Source: Pseudomonadota bacterium (GTDB lineage Bacteria; Pseudomonadota; Gammaproteobacteria; Burkholderiales; Burkholderiaceae_D). From it: 9,529 nt of DNA. Both the position numbers and the translations under genes were made by a program. The stretch is from positions 1 to 9,529 of the forward strand of contig JAEYIG010000098.1 of assembly GCA_023409175.1 (NCBI GenBank). The letters run 5' to 3'. How positions within the stretch are numbered: the first letter of the stretch is position 1; each line of letters begins with the position of its first letter. The notes below the pieces were generated by a model. The model saw only the letters and a program-made list of their open reading frames with translations, did not search any database and was not told the DNA's origin. Below are positions 1-6,641 of the stretch, piece after piece.

Positions 1-206
1 AGGTTATCGTTGGTGGGAGCGCAGGTGGACTGGATGACGAAGACATCCTTGCCGCGGACGTTTTCATTGATTTCGACAGTGGTTTCACCGTCAGAGAATT
101 TGGAAACGAATGCTTTACCGAGGGGAATGCCAAGTTTGCTGGCTACCTGGGCGGCCAAAGCCGGATTGGCATTGCCGGTGAAAATCATTAAGTTATTGTC
201 GGACAT
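1..206 (-). CDS. prs: Ribose-phosphate pyrophosphokinase (PRPP synthetase), N-terminal part
   Basis: Makes 5-phosphoribosyl 1-diphosphate from ribose 5-phosphate and ATP in the cytoplasm, the shared precursor of purines, pyrimidines, histidine, tryptophan and NAD. Only the first 68 complete codons are present; the gene continues past the left edge. The protein opens [18 protein letters not shown], the usual start for proteobacterial Prs, and shows FSDGE at residues 37-41, INENVRG around 46-52 and [10 protein letters not shown] at 59-68, all strongly conserved in class I enzymes. The ATG at 204-206 is preceded by AGGA five bases upstream, the clearest ribosome binding site in the window. The gene lies downstream of tRNA-Gln and ispE on the same strand, an order known from other betaproteobacteria. 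Identification is secure; the missing C-terminus holds the PRPP-binding loop. Confidence 0.95.
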   Translation of the reverse strand, partial: MSDNNLMIFTGNANPALAAQVASKLGIPLGKAFVSKFSDGETTVEINENVRGKDVFVIQSTCAPTNDN

Positions 207-211
207 GGATT

Positions 212-215
212 TCCT
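212..215 (-). promoter_or_regulatory. Ribosome binding site of prs
   Basis: AGGA on the minus strand, five bases before the prs ATG. It stands out because most other genes in this window lack a comparable Shine-Dalgarno sequence, and it supports the start chosen for prs. Confidence 0.7.
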
Positions 216-290
216 GCGACATTCTCGTTACTGGGTTAAAAGTCACATAACGTTTAACGAATCCCGTTGTGTACTTGCCGACAATCAGTG

Positions 291-317
291 TTGCACGCCT
301 GGCGGCGGGCGTTGCAA
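291..317 (-). other. Hairpin between tRNA-Gln and prs
   Basis: The minus strand reads TTGC, a bulged A, ACGCC, an 8-base loop, then GGCGT and GCAA. This makes a GC-rich stem of nine base pairs with one bulge. It starts seven bases after the encoded CCA end of the tRNA and ends about 85 bases before the prs ATG. No T-run follows, so it is not a standard intrinsic terminator. It may be a processing or stability element in a tRNA-prs transcript, or a weak or factor-assisted terminator. The pairing is seen directly; the function is inference. Confidence 0.45.
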
Positions 318-323
318 AAGGGA

Positions 324-400
324 TGGCAGGGGAAGAAGGATTCGAACCTTCGCATGCAGGAATCAAAATCCTGTGCCTTAACCAACTTGGCGATTCCCCT
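324..400 (-). tRNA. tRNA-Gln (anticodon UUG)
   Basis: A complete 77-base cloverleaf including the encoded 3' CCA. The acceptor arms AGGGGAA and TTCCCCT pair over seven bases, followed by discriminator G and CCA. The D stem is GCC/GGC with a loop containing GTTGG. The anticodon stem CAGGA/TCCTG encloses the loop TTTTGAT, which places TTG at positions 34-36 and reads CAA (and CAG by wobble). The T arm is GAAGG/CCTTC around TTCGAAT. It sits between ispE and prs on the same strand, with a TATAAT about 20 bases upstream of its 5' end, so it probably has its own start as well as any readthrough from ispE. I see no other tRNA in the window. Confidence 0.97.
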
Positions 401-420
401 GCTGAATTTCAGTGTACGGT

Positions 421-426
421 ATTATA
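421..426 (-). promoter_or_regulatory. Probable -10 box for tRNA-Gln
   Basis: A perfect TATAAT on the minus strand, flanked by CGGT and ACCG (417-430), a 4-base inverted repeat around the hexamer. Transcription would start near 412-414, about 13 bases before the mature tRNA end. No good -35 hexamer is found at 16-18 bases; the region upstream is a T8 run. The position between ispE and the tRNA makes a tRNA promoter the natural reading. Confidence 0.5.
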
Positions 427-450
427 ACCGAGCATTGAAAAAAAACGACA

Positions 451-1341
451 TCATTCGCTTTTACGACCCAACAAGGCTTCAAGCGGATGAGTTTGTAAAC
501 TTCTGGCTGTCCGGATTTCCCATTTGCCCGAGAGGCTGGCAGCCACTTCTTCAGCTTCCGTTTCATTTCCGAACCGGGCGAAAACACACGCTCCGGAACC
601 GGTCATTCGGGCTTCCCCATATTGGCCAAGCGCTTCGAGAGCCGCGGCAATTTCAGGAAAAAGATTTATAGCTACGGGCTGCAAATCATTTTTACCGAAA
701 TGGGGTAAATTTTTATAAACGCCGGGAAAGTCCGCTATTTTGATGGGTTCCGTGTCCCTTGTCAATTCTTTGGAACGAAATATCTCGACGGTCGGTACGG
801 AAACAGGTGGTTTGACGACAACGAAGCACCCTTCAGGTGTCTTTAGCGGCAAGAGTTTTTCGCCTATGCCTTCTGCATAAGCATTTTCCCCGAATATGAA
901 AAAAGGAACGTCTGCGCCGAGTTGCACGCCCAGTGCCATCAGTTCTTCCTTGCTGAAACCACAGTCCCAGAGCACGTTAAGGACAAGCAGGGCCGTTGCC
1001 GCGTCAGAAGACCCACCGCCGAGGCCCCCGCCCATGGGAATGTTTTTTTCGATTCCGATATCGGCGCCGAAAAGTCGATCCGGATCACGCTCCATGGCGG
1101 CCTTTTGTAGCAGTTTTGCCGCCCGAATGACCAGATCGTCTTCTTCCGGTACCTGTTCGTTTCCGGTGAGACGCCTGATTTGCCCGTCATCCCTGGAGTC
1201 GAAATGAAGATAATCGCAAAGGTCGATCAACTGGAAAACGCTTTGCAGCAAATGGTATCCGTCCGGTCTCCGGCCGATGACATGTAAAAAAAGATTGAGC
1301 TTGGCAGGTGCAGGACAATTATGTAAAAAAGGTTTCGACAT
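451..1341 (-). CDS. ispE: 4-diphosphocytidyl-2-C-methyl-D-erythritol kinase
   Basis: Phosphorylates the 2-hydroxyl of CDP-methylerythritol using ATP, in the MEP pathway to isopentenyl diphosphate; cytoplasmic, GHMP kinase superfamily. From the chosen start the protein has 296 residues, slightly above the usual 280-290. The N-terminal motif PAPAKLNLFLHV carries the conserved Lys14. The glycine-rich ATP loop PMGGGLGGGSSDAA is at residues 102-115, and LGADVPFF carries the probable catalytic Asp144. A C-terminal GHMP motif MTGSGACVFA is present. A TTG at 1350 would add three residues, but the ATG at 1341 gives an N-terminus like that of other betaproteobacterial IspE proteins. The start lies 12 bases after the lolB stop, so the two are probably co-transcribed. 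No strong Shine-Dalgarno sequence precedes either start. Confidence 0.95.
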   Translation of the reverse strand: MSKPFLHNCPAPAKLNLFLHVIGRRPDGYHLLQSVFQLIDLCDYLHFDSRDDGQIRRLTGNEQVPEEDDLVIRAAKLLQKAAMERDPDRLFGADIGIEKNIPMGGGLGGGSSDAATALLVLNVLWDCGFSKEELMALGVQLGADVPFFIFGENAYAEGIGEKLLPLKTPEGCFVVVKPPVSVPTVEIFRSKELTRDTEPIKIADFPGVYKNLPHFGKNDLQPVAINLFPEIAAALEALGQYGEARMTGSGACVFARFGNETEAEEVAASLSGKWEIRTARSLQTHPLEALLGRKSE

Positions 1342-1353
1342 GGCCGTCAACGT

Positions 1354-1995
1354 TTAAAAATTCCATTCATCAATGACCAGTTTCATGTTGATGTCGACAC
1401 CGTTTCTGGCACCCCTGTTTTCCTTGACCATATCAATGCGTTTGGGAAGTGGCATCGTAGGCCCTTCGATCCAGTCCGGGTAATTGATCTGCCAGCCATC
1501 CTGCGTGATGACATGTGTCGCTTTTGGCGTGGCGATAAAGGGTTTTCCCCGGGAATCCGTTGCACAACCCTGCAACCACCCTTTCATTCCGGAAACCGGT
1601 AATGTCCAGCCAAGCTGGGATTTGATCAGTTCTTCTGCGTCAGGGGCGCTTTGCGGTGCACGATTGGGGGCAAAGAAAGTTGTCATGCTTGGTTTCACAT
1701 CTATTTTCGCCATCGTCTGGCCGAGTGGGGACTGTAATGTCACGATGGTCAAATCCGGAGTTTGCTCCCAACTGAATTTTCCGTGAAGGGATTCGTCGCG
1801 GTCGTCGAGTTTGTACTGGATGGAAAAGCGTCCCTTGATACTGACTTTATCCACGCATTTGCGGGCACTGTCCCAATTGAAAAGGCTGGTAGGGGTGATG
1901 GATTGGATAGTGGAACAACCCGTCAGGCCGATTGTGATTAAAATGACGGTGAGAAGTCCCGTTCTTTTCAATAGATGGGAAAAAATGTTTTTCAT
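1354..1995 (-). CDS. lolB: Outer-membrane lipoprotein LolB
   Basis: LolB receives lipoproteins from the periplasmic carrier LolA and inserts them into the outer membrane. The 213-residue product begins MKNIFSHLLKRTG, continues with a hydrophobic stretch and has a lipobox LTGC ending at Cys27. Ser at the next position, instead of Asp, fits outer-membrane sorting. The mature part shows the LolB-type region KGRFSIQYKLDD, then GKFSWEQTP and LQSPLGQT, and later LPVSGMKGWLQG, typical of the family. The open frame reaches back to 2133, but only the ATG at 1995 puts a normal signal peptide at the N-terminus. No clear Shine-Dalgarno sequence precedes it. The gene is divergent from mutY and lies directly upstream of ispE, an order common in betaproteobacteria. 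The fold is weakly conserved, so signal peptide and context matter for the call. Confidence 0.88.
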   Translation of the reverse strand: MKNIFSHLLKRTGLLTVILITIGLTGCSTIQSITPTSLFNWDSARKCVDKVSIKGRFSIQYKLDDRDESLHGKFSWEQTPDLTIVTLQSPLGQTMAKIDVKPSMTTFFAPNRAPQSAPDAEELIKSQLGWTLPVSGMKGWLQGCATDSRGKPFIATPKATHVITQDGWQINYPDWIEGPTMPLPKRIDMVKENRGARNGVDINMKLVIDEWNF

Positions 1996-2062
1996 TTTGG
2001 TGTTGAAAATGAGTGGCTGGATAAAACCGGAATGCAGTTCCATTGGATACTTTTGGAAGCAT

Positions 2063-2093
2063 TCTATAACATACGGGAATGTCGATTTGTAAA
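2063..2093 (-). promoter_or_regulatory. Candidate promoter for lolB-ispE
   Basis: On the minus strand, an extended -10 (TG, one base, TATAGA) at 2063-2068 is preceded by TTTACA at 2088-2093 with a long 19-base spacer. Transcription would start near 2056, leaving a leader of about 60 bases before the lolB ATG. This would also exclude the upstream in-frame TTG and ATG extensions nearer mutY. The spacer is longer than ideal, so confidence is limited. Confidence 0.35.
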
Positions 2094-2167
2094 ATTGTGT
2101 TGCCGGCTTGACCAAATCGCAAATGATCGGCACGACGATTACCGTTTTTTATATGATTAAAGAAAAT

Positions 2168-3283
2168 ATGCCTGAATCTGGTGCTCTTGTCACTTCTTCC
2201 ATTCCCTTTGCGCAAACGCTGGTCGCCTGGCAGAAACAGCATGGAAGGCATGCGCTTCCATGGCAGAATACCCGAAATGCCTACCGTATCTGGCTGTCTG
2301 AAATCATGCTGCAGCAAACGCAGGTAGCGACGGTCATTCCTTATTATCTGCGTTTTCTGGATCGTTTTCCGGATGTATTCTCATTGGCAAATGCCGAATC
2401 CGAAGAAGTGATGTCATACTGGAGTGGACTGGGATATTACTCAAGGGCGAGAAATCTTCATCGTTGTGCCCGGATAGTCGTCGAAGAGCACAGGGGAATC
2501 TTTCCATCGGACCCCGCCCTTTTGGAGGATTTGCCCGGGATAGGCCAGTCTACCGCGGCGGCAATCGCCGTTTTTTCTGCGGGTGTGCGTGCCGCCATTC
2601 TGGATGGCAATGTCGTGCGTGTTTTCTCCCGTATTTTCGGCATTTCCGAGCAGGCAAGTGATAAAACGGCGAAGGAGAAACTCTGGAAACTGGCCTATGA
2701 ACTGTTACCGGAGTCCGATCTTGAATCCTATACGCAGGGGCTGATGGATCTGGGTGCGACGGTATGTGTCAGAAGCAGGCCGGATTGTGCGATATGTCCC
2801 TTTTCAACTTCCTGTGTTGCACTGTCTGAAAACAGGATCAGCGAATTGCCGGCCAAAAAGACGAAAAAAATTTCTCCAACCAGAAAAACGGTCATGCTGG
2901 TAGTGCTCTCGGACGGAAAGGTTTTGCTGGAAAAAAGACCGGAAATCGGCATCTGGGGAGGCCTCCTTTCCCTGCCAGAGCTTGAGTTGCCTTACGGAAA
3001 TGATGAGGGAACAATAGAGATGTCCCGATTGAAATCGCGGGCGGCATCTTTTGGAAAAACAGCCTCTTTTCAGTTTCTGGAACCTTTTACACACATTTTT
3101 TCACACTTCCGCCTTCAGATAACACCTTGTCTGATCGGTCTTGAAAAACGCCATTTGCGGGTCGAGGAAGGGGATTATGTCTGGTATGACATGAATAAAC
3201 TTGCCGAGGCGCCACTACCCGCGCCGGTCAGGAAATTATTGAGTGACTCCTTGCGTCAGCAGGTACTGAAACTGGCCGATTGA
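2168..3283 (+). CDS. mutY: A/G-specific adenine glycosylase
   Basis: Removes adenine mispaired with 8-oxoguanine, preventing G:C to T:A changes. The 371-residue protein has the full MutY layout. WLSEIMLQQTQV carries catalytic Glu45, the helix-hairpin-helix LPGIGQSTAAAI is at 122-133, and ILDGNV carries catalytic Asp146. The iron-sulfur loop has cysteines 200, 207, 210 and 216 (spacing 6-2-5). A C-terminal NUDIX-like domain from about residue 240 recognises 8-oxoG and includes FSH at 311-313. Upstream in-frame starts exist (TTG at 2108, ATG at 2153), but the ATG at 2168, preceded by AAAGAAAA, gives a normal MutY N-terminus. A TATGAT at 2152-2157 could be a -10 box, which would leave only a few bases of leader. 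It is divergent from lolB and ends one base before the rapZ stop on the other strand. Confidence 0.96.
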   Translation: MPESGALVTSSIPFAQTLVAWQKQHGRHALPWQNTRNAYRIWLSEIMLQQTQVATVIPYYLRFLDRFPDVFSLANAESEEVMSYWSGLGYYSRARNLHRCARIVVEEHRGIFPSDPALLEDLPGIGQSTAAAIAVFSAGVRAAILDGNVVRVFSRIFGISEQASDKTAKEKLWKLAYELLPESDLESYTQGLMDLGATVCVRSRPDCAICPFSTSCVALSENRISELPAKKTKKISPTRKTVMLVVLSDGKVLLEKRPEIGIWGGLLSLPELELPYGNDEGTIEMSRLKSRAASFGKTASFQFLEPFTHIFSHFRLQITPCLIGLEKRHLRVEEGDYVWYDMNKLAEAPLPAPVRKLLSDSLRQQVLKLAD

Positions 3284-3284
3284 T

Positions 3285-4157
3285 TTATCTGGAGCCAGCC
3301 AGTTCCCTGTGACGGGTAACGACCTGTTCGTTCTTCCCGAAATATCTGGCGAGCTGTTCCACCATGTAGACTGAACGGTGTTGTCCTCCCGTGCACCCAA
3401 GGGCGACCGTCAGATAGCTGCGGTTATCCCGACGGAACGACGGAAGCCATTTTTCGACGAATTCGCGAATGTCCTTCAGCAATTCGCCTACATCCGGTTG
3501 AGACTCCAGAAATTCCTTCACGGCCTTGTCCTTGCCTGTCAATGGCCTCAGGCGCATGTCGTAATAAGGGTTTGGCAGGCTCCGCACGTCGAAAATGATA
3601 TCTGCATCCAGGGGGACGCCGAATTTGAAACCGAAAGACTCAAAATGGAGCGTCAATGGCGATTGTTCGATTTCAACCAGTTCCTTGACCCGATTGCGTA
3701 ATTGGTTGGAGTTGGAATTGGACGTGTCGATAACCTGACCGATCATCTGGATGTCGGACATCATGGCACGTTCTTCCCGGATGGCTTCAACCAGCGTGCG
3801 GTCGTCGGTTAAAGAAGTTCCTTTTGGCAGCCGATGGGACAGGGGATGGCTTCGTCTTGTTTCGGAAAAACGGGTTATCAGCGAATGGTCATCGGCCGTC
3901 AGGAAGAGGACGTGCACGTTGTGTCCCTGTTCCTTGAGTTCGGCAACGCTTTTTGGAAGCTCGGCCAATGAGGCGGCACTTCTGGAGTCGACGGCAACGG
4001 CCAGTTTGTCCTCGTTGTCTTCCAGCCTGGTCTCGACCAGTTTCGGCAGGAGGACAGGGGGAAGGTTATCGACACAAAAATAACCGGCGTCTTCCAGTGC
4101 GTTCAGAGCGACTGATTTTCCGGAGCCCGATATACCGGTGATGATAATGATTTGCAT
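3285..4157 (-). CDS. rapZ: RapZ / YvcJ-family nucleotide-binding adapter protein
   Basis: A 290-residue member of the RapZ (YhbJ/YvcJ) family. In E. coli RapZ binds glucosamine-6-phosphate and hands the small RNA GlmZ to RNase E. The N-terminus MQIIIITGISGSGKS holds the Walker A motif at residues 8-15 and DNLPPVLLPKL follows at 30-40. The family signatures DVRSLPNPYY (190-199) and GCTGGQHRSV (254-263) are intact. The protein ends TRHRELAGSR and lacks the lysine-rich tail linked to small-RNA binding in E. coli, so the enterobacterial role should not be assumed. It follows hprK by 77 bases on the same strand, and hprK-rapZ adjacency is common in this group. No Shine-Dalgarno sequence is visible; a GCTATATAGC palindrome abuts the ATG. 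The start is fixed by the family N-terminus. Confidence 0.94.
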   Translation of the reverse strand: MQIIIITGISGSGKSVALNALEDAGYFCVDNLPPVLLPKLVETRLEDNEDKLAVAVDSRSAASLAELPKSVAELKEQGHNVHVLFLTADDHSLITRFSETRRSHPLSHRLPKGTSLTDDRTLVEAIREERAMMSDIQMIGQVIDTSNSNSNQLRNRVKELVEIEQSPLTLHFESFGFKFGVPLDADIIFDVRSLPNPYYDMRLRPLTGKDKAVKEFLESQPDVGELLKDIREFVEKWLPSFRRDNRSYLTVALGCTGGQHRSVYMVEQLARYFGKNEQVVTRHRELAGSR

Positions 4158-4234
4158 GCTATATAGCGTTCGAAATGAAAGTCATCCCACTTCCGACAGC
4201 CTACCACATTGACTCAGTAAAAAGGAGCCTTTGA

Positions 4235-5182
4235 CTAAAGGGGTTCGTCTTTCATCATCGCTTTTCTCTGACGCTCCATGAATTCTTCCATGGTGTTGAA
4301 CCCGCGCAATTGCATAATGGTATTGCGGACTGCCGCTTCCAGCAATACGGCGATATTCCGGCCGGCAGCGACAGGAATGACTGTTTTCCGGATAGGAAGC
4401 CCGAGAACTTCCTGCGTCGGGGAATGAATCGGCAAGCGGTCGATATCTTCATCACCCGTTCTCATGCGTGTGAGGTGAACGATGAGTTTTAACTGCATTT
4501 TTCTCCGGACTGCCGTTTCCCCGAAAATGGCGCGGATGTCCAGCAGTCCAAGTCCACGCACTTCCAGCAGGTTTTGAAGGAGCATTGGCGCCCGCCCTTC
4601 GATGACATTCGGTGCGATCCGCGAGAATTCGACGGCATCGTCAGCGACGAGGCCGTGGTTTCGGGTAATCAGTTCCAGGCCCAGTTCGCTTTTGCCCAGA
4701 CCCGAATCGCCGGTGATCAGGACGCCAACGCCAAGAACGTCCATGAATACGCCATGCATGATGATCCGGAGGGCGAGCTGCTTGGAAAGGTAAACCCGCA
4801 GGTAGTCGATCACCTCGGCAGCCGAGAGTGGGGTCGTAAATAAAGGGATGTTGTTTTCGTTGCAGATCGCATGGATGTCCGGAGGAACATCCAGATCGCG
4901 GGCAATGATCAGGGCTGGAGGATTGCAATCGGCAATTTCATGAACCAGGTAGGCGCGGGATTCCGGTGACAGTCTTTCGTAATAGGTAATTTCCTGACGG
5001 CCGAAAACCTGAATGCGCATCGGATGGATCAGGTTAAGATGCCCGACTTGGTCTGCAGCCAGCCCGCTGCCGCTGGAAACCTGCCTGTTCCCACCATCAA
5101 GACCGGCAAACCACGTTAATTTCAGAGCGTCCCGGTTGTTCGCATACAAACGCTGTATTGTCAGGGAGATGGGTGTCGACAT
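4235..5182 (-). CDS. hprK: HPr kinase/phosphorylase
   Basis: Phosphorylates HPr of the phosphotransferase system on a serine using ATP or pyrophosphate, and reverses the reaction with phosphate. The 315-residue protein has the N-terminal HprK domain to about residue 130 and the kinase domain after it. [12 protein letters not shown] carries His143, Walker A GDSGLGKS is at 158-165 followed by Glu166, VADDAVEF holds the acidic pair at 181-182, and the family signature [16 protein letters not shown] is at 207-222. The conserved C-terminal block [17 protein letters not shown] starts near 271. The gene starts 24 bases after the ptsN stop, so the two are almost certainly co-transcribed. In betaproteobacteria HprK is usually found with an incomplete phosphotransferase system serving regulation. 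A weak GGA lies about nine bases before the ATG. Confidence 0.96.
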   Translation of the reverse strand: MSTPISLTIQRLYANNRDALKLTWFAGLDGGNRQVSSGSGLAADQVGHLNLIHPMRIQVFGRQEITYYERLSPESRAYLVHEIADCNPPALIIARDLDVPPDIHAICNENNIPLFTTPLSAAEVIDYLRVYLSKQLALRIIMHGVFMDVLGVGVLITGDSGLGKSELGLELITRNHGLVADDAVEFSRIAPNVIEGRAPMLLQNLLEVRGLGLLDIRAIFGETAVRRKMQLKLIVHLTRMRTGDEDIDRLPIHSPTQEVLGLPIRKTVIPVAAGRNIAVLLEAAVRNTIMQLRGFNTMEEFMERQRKAMMKDEPL

Positions 5183-5206
5183 GGCATTGTCCGTTATGGG
5201 TTGAAC

Positions 5207-5683
5207 TCAGGATGGAAGCTGCTGTCCGGGTTTCCAGTTTACGATGGCATCGTGAATCCGTTCCGGATCCGGTTCATTCGATAAAAACGTGCGACACGTG
5301 CCGTCGGAAAACATGGCGGCGATTTCCGACAGGATTTCGAGGTGCTGCTGGGTTACGTTGTGCGGTATCAGCAGGAAAAAAAGGAGATTGACGGGTTTCC
5401 CGTCTGGAGCCTCGAAAGGGATCGGTTTCGACAATCTTACGAAGGCCGCTATGGGCAATTTCAACCCTTCGATCCGGCCGTGCGGAACGGCGACGCCATA
5501 TCCCAAACCTGTCGTACCAAGGCTTTCCCGTGCAAAAAGATTGTCAGTCACGACTGAACGCGCAATACCGAAATTGTTTTCGAAAATAAGGCCTGCCTGT
5601 TCGAATACCCGTTTTTTGCTCGATACTTCCAGATCGAGGAGAACGTTTTCGGGTGGCAGGATTTTGGAAAGATTCGTAACCAT
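5207..5683 (-). CDS. ptsN: Nitrogen-type phosphotransferase EIIA protein (PtsN)
   Basis: A 158-residue EIIA domain of the fructose/mannitol superfamily, the terminal phosphoacceptor of the regulatory PTS(Ntr) chain (PtsP or EI, NPr or HPr, PtsN). LGYGVAVPHGRIEGL carries phosphorylatable His68. The N-terminus LSKILPPENVLLDLEVSSKK and the stretch HLEILSEIAAMFSD are typical of PtsN. No membrane segment or fused EIIB/EIIC is present, so it is a cytoplasmic regulator and not a transporter part; in other bacteria PtsN controls potassium uptake and nitrogen responses. It is the first gene of the ptsN-hprK-rapZ set, with a TATAAT about 27 bases upstream. The usual upstream partners rpoN and hpf are absent: queF lies 95 bases upstream. 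Confidence 0.94.
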   Translation of the reverse strand: MVTNLSKILPPENVLLDLEVSSKKRVFEQAGLIFENNFGIARSVVTDNLFARESLGTTGLGYGVAVPHGRIEGLKLPIAAFVRLSKPIPFEAPDGKPVNLLFFLLIPHNVTQQHLEILSEIAAMFSDGTCRTFLSNEPDPERIHDAIVNWKPGQQLPS

Positions 5684-5710
5684 AAATAATCCGGTATTAA
5701 AGTGAAATGA

Positions 5711-5716
5711 ATTATA
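5711..5716 (-). promoter_or_regulatory. Probable -10 box for ptsN-hprK-rapZ
   Basis: A perfect TATAAT on the minus strand, 27 bases before the ptsN ATG. It predicts a start near 5704 and a leader of about 20 bases. The best -35 candidate, ATGTCC about 19 bases upstream, is poor. The surrounding 95-base gap (5684-5778) separates ptsN from queF and is the natural place for a promoter. A small 5-bp hairpin at 5744-5757 has no T-run and is not a clear queF terminator. Confidence 0.5.
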
Positions 5717-5778
5717 AAACGTGTCTGTCGATACAGGACATGTCGTTTCTCAAAACGCAAAGCTTTCCGGCAATGGCT

Positions 5779-6600
5779 TTACTGACGGGCATGTCTTAGG
5801 GTTTGGGGCCTTTTCCCGGATGTGAAATTGCTTCGCCAGGGATTGATGTCGATCCCTCCACGTCGCGTGTATCGCGCATAAACCGTCAGGTTCTGCGGTT
5901 TGCACATTTTCAGGATGTCCATGAAAATCCGTTCGACACACTGTTCGTGAAAATCTTCAGACGAGCGCAGGCTGATGATGTATTTCAGCAATCCTTCCTG
6001 ATCGATCTGCGGCCCGACATAATGAATCTGCAGGCTGGCCCAGTCCGGCTGTCCTGTGACAGGACAGTTCGTTTTCAACAGGTTGGACACGAGTGTTTCT
6101 TCGACCGGGAACTCTTCACCATTGCTTTTCAAAAAAGAAGGATCAGGCGTGTATTTGTCTACTCCGATATCCAGCCTGTCCAGTGACAATCCATTCAGTT
6201 CTTCAAGTTTTGTGGCGGGAAAGACGTCGGGTTGCCTGATCGAAACCTGAACAGACGATCCGAATGCGTCGGAGAGGTCGGTCCGGAGAATCTGGATCAA
6301 ATCGCCGACCTCATCCATCCGGGTCTGGGTGAATGAATTGAGGTACAGCTTCAGCGATTTCGATTCGACGATATTGGGTGAATCGGCTGAAACGGAAAAA
6401 TTCATGATCCCGACTTGCGGTTTTCCCCGGAGATTCAGCCATGAAAGCTCATAGGCGTTCCAGAAATCGAGCCCGAAAAAAGGGAGCGAGCCGGTAATGC
6501 CCAGTTTTTCGCGCATGGGTTTGCGTTCGATCGGAAACAGCAGGGATGCGTCATACTCGGTGGGATACGTCGTCGATTGTCCGAGCGGTGAATTTTTCAT
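5779..6600 (-). CDS. queF: NADPH-dependent 7-cyano-7-deazaguanine (preQ0) reductase, long form
   Basis: Reduces the nitrile of preQ0 to the amine of preQ1 with two NADPH, the last free-base step before tRNA insertion in queuosine synthesis. From the chosen start it has 273 residues, matching the long two-domain type seen in E. coli rather than the short type. The QueF motif [17 protein letters not shown] falls in the first half. The active site [14 protein letters not shown] holds the nucleophilic Cys179 and proton-donor Asp186, and [13 protein letters not shown] contributes substrate-binding His/Glu. An ATG at 6618 would add six residues (MTSRDN), but [12 protein letters not shown] matches betaproteobacterial homologue starts better. 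AGAG nine bases before the 6600 ATG is a modest ribosome site. It follows ilvA by about 40 bases on the same strand. There is no room for a preQ1 riboswitch with its own promoter in that gap. Confidence 0.95.
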   Translation of the reverse strand: MKNSPLGQSTTYPTEYDASLLFPIERKPMREKLGITGSLPFFGLDFWNAYELSWLNLRGKPQVGIMNFSVSADSPNIVESKSLKLYLNSFTQTRMDEVGDLIQILRTDLSDAFGSSVQVSIRQPDVFPATKLEELNGLSLDRLDIGVDKYTPDPSFLKSNGEEFPVEETLVSNLLKTNCPVTGQPDWASLQIHYVGPQIDQEGLLKYIISLRSSEDFHEQCVERIFMDILKMCKPQNLTVYARYTRRGGIDINPWRSNFTSGKRPQTLRHARQ

Positions 6601-6641
6601 GTTGTCTCTGGATGTCATAAGGCAATCCGAAAAATGGGCGT

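Noticed and set aside
438..445. T8 run (minus strand) after ispE as a terminator
   Set aside because: Only a weak, interrupted stem can be drawn before it, so it does not form a convincing intrinsic terminator.
267..671. Plus-strand open frame crossing tRNA-Gln and the ispE end
   Set aside because: It runs through a tRNA gene and antisense to ispE, and the translation looks random.
1996..2133. N-terminal extension of LolB to position 2133
   Set aside because: It would bury the lipoprotein signal peptide in the interior and would overlap the mutY upstream region; the ATG at 1995 gives a normal signal sequence.
4158..4234. Possible terminator or hairpin between hprK and rapZ
   Set aside because: The best pairing (AAAG with CTTT) has four weak base pairs and a 4-base loop; not enough to call.
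5744..5757. Small inverted repeat after queF (CGTTT/AAACG)
   Set aside because: A five-pair AT-rich stem with no T-run following; could easily occur by chance.
6601..6641. preQ1 riboswitch before queF
   Set aside because: The ilvA-queF gap is about 40 bases, and I see no pseudoknot-like arrangement or expression platform.
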